NCBI GenBank assembly: GCA_016463365.1
Contig: JAEMRJ010000011.1
Span: forward strand, 1 to 35,007
Reading direction: 5' to 3'
From: Thermoleophilaceae bacterium
GTDB lineage: Bacteria; Actinomycetota; Thermoleophilia; Solirubrobacterales; JACPNS01
Length of the DNA stretch: 35,007 nt
Of this stretch, positions 31,371 to 35,007 are shown in pieces. Each line of letters opens with the position of its first letter. The first letter of the stretch is position 1. The notes under the pieces are model-generated. The model was given only the letters and a program-made list of their open reading frames with translations. It did not search any database and was not told the DNA's origin. The translations under genes were made by a program, and so were the position numbers.

Positions 31371-32030
31371 ATGTCTAGTTTGAAAGTAGCCCATGCAAAG
31401 CCAGTCCGCCCGTGGCGTGGGATGGGTGCGGACGAGCGAGTTGCGTTGCGCCGTGAGCGCTTGATGGAAGCCGGCCTTGAGGTATACGCCCGCGACGGGT
31501 ACGCCAATGCAAAGGTCAAGCAGATCTGCTTGCAGGCAGGGCTGACGGAGCGCTACTTCTACCAGTCGTTCGACGACAAGGAGGATCTCCTCATTGCTCT
31601 CGTGGATTCGATCTTTGATGACGCGCTCGAAGCGACGTCTCCAGCACTCGAGAATCTGGCCCGTCCGCTCGACGAGGTGGTTCGCGAAGCACTCGGTGAC
31701 TTTCTGGAATCGCTGATCGGCGACCCACGTCGAGCTCGGGTGATGCTGCTCGAATCGGTTGGGGTGAGCACGAGGACGGAGCTACGCCGTCGCGCACAAT
31801 TCTCAAGGTTCCGTGACCTCCTTCGCGATGTCGGCGTGTCCGTACTTGGCGAGCGAGCTCCGTCCTTTGATGACGCAGACATGACTGCTCGCGCGCTCGT
31901 GGGCGTCACGGTCGAACTCCTCGTCTCATTTCTACTTGGTGAGATCAACGTCGATCGTGAACGTCTGACCGACTACCTGGTCCAGATTTACACCACCGCA
32001 GCACCGATCCAGTCCGGAGGACTCGCATGA
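31371..32030 (+). CDS. TetR-family repressor of the desaturase operon
   Basis: A 219-residue TetR regulator. The N-terminal helix-turn-helix (residues about 25-75) contains GLEVYARDGYANAKVKQICLQAGLTERYFYQSFDDKEDLL; the rest is a helical ligand-binding and dimerisation domain. It overlaps the desaturase start by 4 nt (ATGA, 32027-32030), and a 28-bp palindrome sits over its own -10. It therefore almost surely controls its own operon, and by analogy with other desaturase-linked TetR proteins its ligand may be a fatty acid or acyl-CoA (inference). No Shine-Dalgarno is obvious before the ATG. Confidence 0.92.
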   Translation: MSSLKVAHAKPVRPWRGMGADERVALRRERLMEAGLEVYARDGYANAKVKQICLQAGLTERYFYQSFDDKEDLLIALVDSIFDDALEATSPALENLARPLDEVVREALGDFLESLIGDPRRARVMLLESVGVSTRTELRRRAQFSRFRDLLRDVGVSVLGERAPSFDDADMTARALVGVTVELLVSFLLGEINVDRERLTDYLVQIYTTAAPIQSGGLA

Positions 32031-32944
32031 CCATGACCCGAATTCAAGGCGCCGACGGCATCACCCAGATACCTCGACCGGAAGAACCGATCCCGACGTT
32101 GGCGGGGCCGACTTTCGCGCTCTTCGTTTCGGCGCTGGTCGTGTTCGCAGGGTCCACATTTGCCGGCGTGAATGACTACTGGCCCGTACCGATTTCGGTT
32201 CTGATCAACGGCCTGGCGGCGTTTCTGATGTTTACCGTCGCACACGAGTGCAGCCACGCATCGGCATCGTCGAGCCGGTCGATCAACTTGTGGCTGGGCC
32301 GCGCCGCGACGCCATTTTTGTTGCCGGTTGGCAGTTTCACCGCCTTTCGATACATCCACATGCAACACCATCGATTCACAAACCACACCGACGGCAGCGA
32401 CCCGGACCACTACACACAGGCCGGCAGGGGACTGTTCCTTCCATTGCGCTGGATGACGACAGATTTCAACTATTTCCGCTTCTACGGCTTGAAGGTCTCA
32501 GGGAGGCCTCGCGGAGAGAAGGTCGAGCTCTTTGTCAGCGTGGCGGTCGTCCTCGCGGTCATCTCACTGCTCGCTTTCAGCGGATACGCGATCGAAGTCC
32601 TGGTGTACTACTTGATCCCGACACGAATCGCAGTCTTCATCCTCGCGTGGACTTTTGACTGGCTGCCCCACCACGAGCTGTCCGACACGGTTGAAAGCAA
32701 CAAATACCGGGCGACTCGCAACATCATTGGTGGCGAATTGTTCCTGGCGCCGCTGTTGCTCTACCAGAACTACCACCTCGTACATCACCTTCACCCGCGG
32801 ATTCCCTTCTATCGCTATATCGCCGTCTGGCGGAACAACGAGGAGGACTATCTCGCTCACGACCCGGCGATGTCGACTCCCAGTGGCCGCCCGCTGACGG
32901 TTGATGAATACCGCAGGCTGCGCGAGTTGGACCACTCGAACTAG
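32027..32944 (+). CDS. Membrane fatty-acid desaturase
   Basis: A 305-residue di-iron membrane desaturase/hydroxylase. The histidine boxes are HECSH (box 1), HMQHHRFTNH (box 2) and a third spread over YHLVHHLHPRIPFYRY, with HH also in LPHHELSD. Four or more hydrophobic helices surround them. The family inserts double bonds or hydroxyls into acyl chains or carotenoids; the box spacing is closer to fatty-acid desaturases, but a carotenoid hydroxylase/ketolase is possible. It is translated by overlap with the TetR gene and expressed under its control. A short decayed gene copy follows. Confidence 0.88.
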   Translation: MTMTRIQGADGITQIPRPEEPIPTLAGPTFALFVSALVVFAGSTFAGVNDYWPVPISVLINGLAAFLMFTVAHECSHASASSSRSINLWLGRAATPFLLPVGSFTAFRYIHMQHHRFTNHTDGSDPDHYTQAGRGLFLPLRWMTTDFNYFRFYGLKVSGRPRGEKVELFVSVAVVLAVISLLAFSGYAIEVLVYYLIPTRIAVFILAWTFDWLPHHELSDTVESNKYRATRNIIGGELFLAPLLLYQNYHLVHHLHPRIPFYRYIAVWRNNEEDYLAHDPAMSTPSGRPLTVDEYRRLRELDHSN

Positions 32945-32958
32945 CCGCCGCGACGTCT

Positions 32959-33038
32959 GTTCAGAAGAAAAAGCTCCTCGCAGCGGCCGCCGAGATCCGC
33001 GGCTCCAAGCGCCTGTGGCGTACTTCGCAATTGGGCGA
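32959..33038 (+). pseudogene. Deleted copy of the 74-residue PLDc_N-like gene
   Basis: Three abutting segments match the gene at 27906-28130: 32959-32991 with 27933-27965 (29 of 33), 32992-33020 with 28023-28051 (26 of 29), and 33021-33038 with 28089-28106 (17 of 18). Overall 72 of 80 bases are identical. Relative to the intact gene, 57 nt (in frame) and 37 nt (frameshift) are missing. It has the same orientation as the intact copy and retains no start codon. Confidence 0.85.
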
Positions 33039-33050
33039 AGGGCTTGAAGA

Positions 33051-34295
33051 TCAGCTTGCGGTAGCGACCTTCACCGGCAGCTTTCGCGGCTGGTTGATGA
33101 AGATCGAGCAGACCGCCTCGACGTCACCGTTGAGCTCCAGGTTCGGGTAGCGCGCGAGGATCTCCTCGAAGAGCACGTTCAACTCGAGTCGTGCGAGCGC
33201 GGCGCCAAGGCAGAAGTGTCGCCCACCGGCGCCGAACGCCTGGTGGGTCGGGTTGCGCTCGACATCCAGCTGGTGCGGGCACTTGTATTCGGTGTCCTGG
33301 CGGTTGCCCGACGGGTACCACATGACGACCTTGTCGCCCTCGGCAATCGCCTGGCCGTTGAGCACGGTGTCGCAGGTGGCAGTGCGGCGAAAGTGCACGA
33401 ACGCCGGGAACATCCGCAGGACTTCTTCGACGGCTGACGGGATCAGCCCGGGGTCCTCAACCAACTTGCGCATCTGCTCGGGCTCCTTCATCAGCGCCCA
33501 GAATCCGTTGGAGGCGGTTGCCTTGGTGCTGTCGTTTCCTGCCGCTACGAGCAGCGCGATTCCCATCAAGATCTCGTAGTCCTCGAGCTTCTCGCCATCG
33601 ACCTCGGCGTACACGAGTACGCTCGCGAGGTCGTCCGTCGGGTTCGCCCTGCGGTCGGCGATGACCGCGTTGCCGCGTTCGATGACTTCCATCAGCAGCT
33701 GGTTGACGGTCTCTGCCCCTTCAGGCTGGAGCTCGGGGTCGCCAAAGCCGAGACCCTGGTTGGCGAGCGCCGCCCACGTGGCGTCGTCCTCCTCTGGGGC
33801 GCCGAGAAAGCTGCCGATGACCCTCGCCACCACCGGCTGGATCACTTCATCGACGAGGTCAAACTCGACGCGATCACCGAGACGGTCGAGCGTCTTGCGC
33901 GCGATCGCACGAATGGCTTCCTCGTGCTGGGCGATGCGCTTCGGTGTGAAGCCCTGCTGAAACAGCGACTTGATGCGGTCGTGCCGCGGCGGGTCCATGC
34001 CAATGAACATGCCGGTCTGCGCCTCGAGCGGAACCATGTTGTCCGGGGCGAGAATCCCGCCCTTCTCAGAGGAGAACGTCTTCCAGTCGAGGCTGACCGT
34101 ACGGATGTCCTCGGCGCGCGTGATCGACCAGAAGCCCTTCTCGCCCTCCCAAGTTTCCATCGCGCTCCAGTGAACCGGGGCCTCGTTGCGAAGGCGCTCA
34201 AACACTTCGTGCGGGGGCCCGTCGACCCAGAGGTCCATGTTGCCGAGGTCAAGTTTGTCGAGCGGCTGCTGAAGTGCTTCTGCGGCTGTGGTCAT
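33051..34295 (-). CDS. Cytochrome P450
   Basis: A 414-residue soluble bacterial P450. The heme loop is FGAGGRHFCLGAALAR with the thiolate ligand C362. The K-helix ExxR is EEVLR, and the I-helix oxygen-activation segment is AAGNDSTKAT (Gly-Asn-Asp-Ser-Thr). The motif style (HFCLG, I-helix with N) is like the actinobacterial CYP124/125/142 group, which oxidises sterols, terpenoids or branched lipids; the actual substrate is unknown. Start ATG 34295 is preceded by a strong AAGGAG; the longer frame has no such site. No ferredoxin or reductase gene is adjacent in the window. It is divergent from a TetR gene over a perfect palindrome. Confidence 0.94.
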   Translation of the reverse strand: MTTAAEALQQPLDKLDLGNMDLWVDGPPHEVFERLRNEAPVHWSAMETWEGEKGFWSITRAEDIRTVSLDWKTFSSEKGGILAPDNMVPLEAQTGMFIGMDPPRHDRIKSLFQQGFTPKRIAQHEEAIRAIARKTLDRLGDRVEFDLVDEVIQPVVARVIGSFLGAPEEDDATWAALANQGLGFGDPELQPEGAETVNQLLMEVIERGNAVIADRRANPTDDLASVLVYAEVDGEKLEDYEILMGIALLVAAGNDSTKATASNGFWALMKEPEQMRKLVEDPGLIPSAVEEVLRMFPAFVHFRRTATCDTVLNGQAIAEGDKVVMWYPSGNRQDTEYKCPHQLDVERNPTHQAFGAGGRHFCLGAALARLELNVLFEEILARYPNLELNGDVEAVCSIFINQPRKLPVKVATAS

Positions 34296-34371
34296 TCGAG
34301 TGCTCCTTGTCCTACGCGGGTTTTCAGTTTCGGCGGGCGGCACGATCGAAAATTGTCGGCCTAAGTTTATT

Positions 34372-34390
34372 TATTGGCGGCTCGCCAATA
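34372..34390. promoter_or_regulatory. Perfect palindromic operator between P450 and TetR
   Basis: TATTGGCG (34372-34379) and CGCCAATA (34383-34390) are perfect inverted arms around GCT. It is the only strong palindrome in the 124-bp divergent gap and lies upstream of both genes, so it is the likely binding site of the TetR protein at 34420. Confidence 0.75.
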
Positions 34391-34404
34391 GTTGATGGCC
34401 ACTG

Positions 34405-34410
34405 TACCAT
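34405..34410 (+). promoter_or_regulatory. -10 element that decides the TetR start
   Basis: TACCAT ends 9 nt before the GTG at 34420, the same spacing as miaB and dut; an earlier in-frame GTG at 34411 directly abuts the hexamer and is less likely. Confidence 0.35.
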
Positions 34411-34419
34411 GTGGGGGCA

Positions 34420-35007
34420 GTGAACGTCAAGCCCGCAATCGCCCCTAAGAAGCCGAAGCGCACGCGCCTCTCTGCCGACGACCGCCAGGCGCAGATCCTC
34501 GCCGTGGCGAGCGAAGTGTTTCGCTCGCGCCCGTACGGTGATGTCTCGCTCGACGAGATCGCCGACCGGGCGGGCGTTGCCCGTGGCCTGATCAACCACC
34601 ACTTCGGCACCAAGCGAGACCTCTACCTCGAGGTCGCGAAGAGCACTATCCACGCACCGGAGCTACCAGTTCCCGACTACGTGCAGGGCCAGACGATGCG
34701 ACAGCGGATCGAACTGAGCGTCGGCGGCTGGCTCGACCTGATCGAGAGCAATAGAGCGATGTGGCTCGACTCCTTGCGTACCGGCATGGGCGATCCCGAG
34801 ATCGCCGAGTTGGCCGAACAGGCGCGCGAAAAGGCGGTCGATCAAGCCGTGCGCGTGATGGGCCTCGGCCCCGTCGAGGACCTCACGCCCGAGCGCCGCG
34901 GCCTGATGCGCGCCTGGCAGGCGCTGGCCGAGGGGGCAGTCGTGCAGTGGCTGATGTACGACCGACTCAGCCGTCGCCAGGTCGAGGACCTGATCGTGGA
35001 GTCCGGC
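34420..35007 (+). CDS. TetR-family regulator, 3' end cut by the window edge
   Basis: An open frame from GTG 34420 (VNVKPAIAPKKPKRTRLSA) to the window end, 196 codons without a stop. The TetR helix-turn-helix is clear: ILAVASEVFRSRPYGDVSLDEIADRAGVARGLINHHFGTKRDLY, at about residues 28-72. A helical ligand domain follows. It diverges from the P450 gene over a perfect palindrome, so it probably controls that gene and itself. The ligand is unknown, possibly the P450 substrate (inference). The true C-terminus lies beyond the window. Confidence 0.9.
   Translation, partial: MNVKPAIAPKKPKRTRLSADDRQAQILAVASEVFRSRPYGDVSLDEIADRAGVARGLINHHFGTKRDLYLEVAKSTIHAPELPVPDYVQGQTMRQRIELSVGGWLDLIESNRAMWLDSLRTGMGDPEIAELAEQAREKAVDQAVRVMGLGPVEDLTPERRGLMRAWQALAEGAVVQWLMYDRLSRRQVEDLIVESG

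Overview
The window is high-GC bacterial DNA, densely packed on both strands. The core gene order is dapA, rnj, ftsK, a RodZ-type HTH gene, cinA, recA, miaB, miaA, dapF, an LL-diaminopimelate aminotransferase gene, hflX and dut. That order, a murT-gatD pair, a SHOCT protein and several leaderless-looking starts point to an actinobacterium. A deep branch such as Thermoleophilia/Solirubrobacterales is my inference; the sequence alone does not fix the taxon. Compared with mycobacterial order, I see no pgsA between ftsK and cinA and no recX after recA, and an LL-DAP aminotransferase gene sits between dapF and hflX.

Region 1 (1-13468, + strand) is housekeeping: lysine/DAP and cell-wall precursor synthesis (dapA end, dapF, dapL), RNA decay (rnj), chromosome segregation (ftsK), recombination (recA behind a LexA-type box), tRNA A37 modification (miaA, miaB), ribosome rescue (hflX) and nucleotide hygiene (dut). 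A nested hairpin with pseudoknot potential lies between recA and miaB. The dapF product has serine where both catalytic cysteines of the family should be.

Region 2 (13457-17683, - strand) is a compact cluster: a class II amidotransferase gene, then murT, gatD and a CPA2 antiporter gene. The last three overlap by 4 nt (ATGA). MurT-GatD amidates lipid II. This MurT lacks the fourth zinc-ribbon cysteine.

Region 3 (17684-26291) is mixed: a small DUF7144-like membrane protein, kup overlapping a GNAT gene, a cupin, a small membrane protein, a winged-helix/nucleotidyl-cyclase fusion followed by a PadR regulator and a 2TM-SHOCT protein, an epoxide-hydrolase-like protein, an orphan histidine kinase and an FkbM methyltransferase.

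Region 4 (26297-35007) looks accessory. It holds a membrane-anchored FMN glutamate-synthase-like protein diverging from a 74-aa PLDc_N-like protein, a large arylsulfatase, a decayed CPA1 antiporter pseudogene, a TetR-desaturase operon with an operator over its own -10, a decayed second copy of the 74-aa gene, and a cytochrome P450 gene diverging from a TetR gene (cut by the window end) around a perfect palindrome. The two copies of the small gene flank the sulfatase-desaturase block as direct repeats, which suggests duplication or insertion.

The only gap over 300 bases without an intact gene is 30656-31370, which holds a terminator hairpin, the antiporter pseudogene and the TetR operator. No tRNA, rRNA, CRISPR array or intact insertion sequence was seen.
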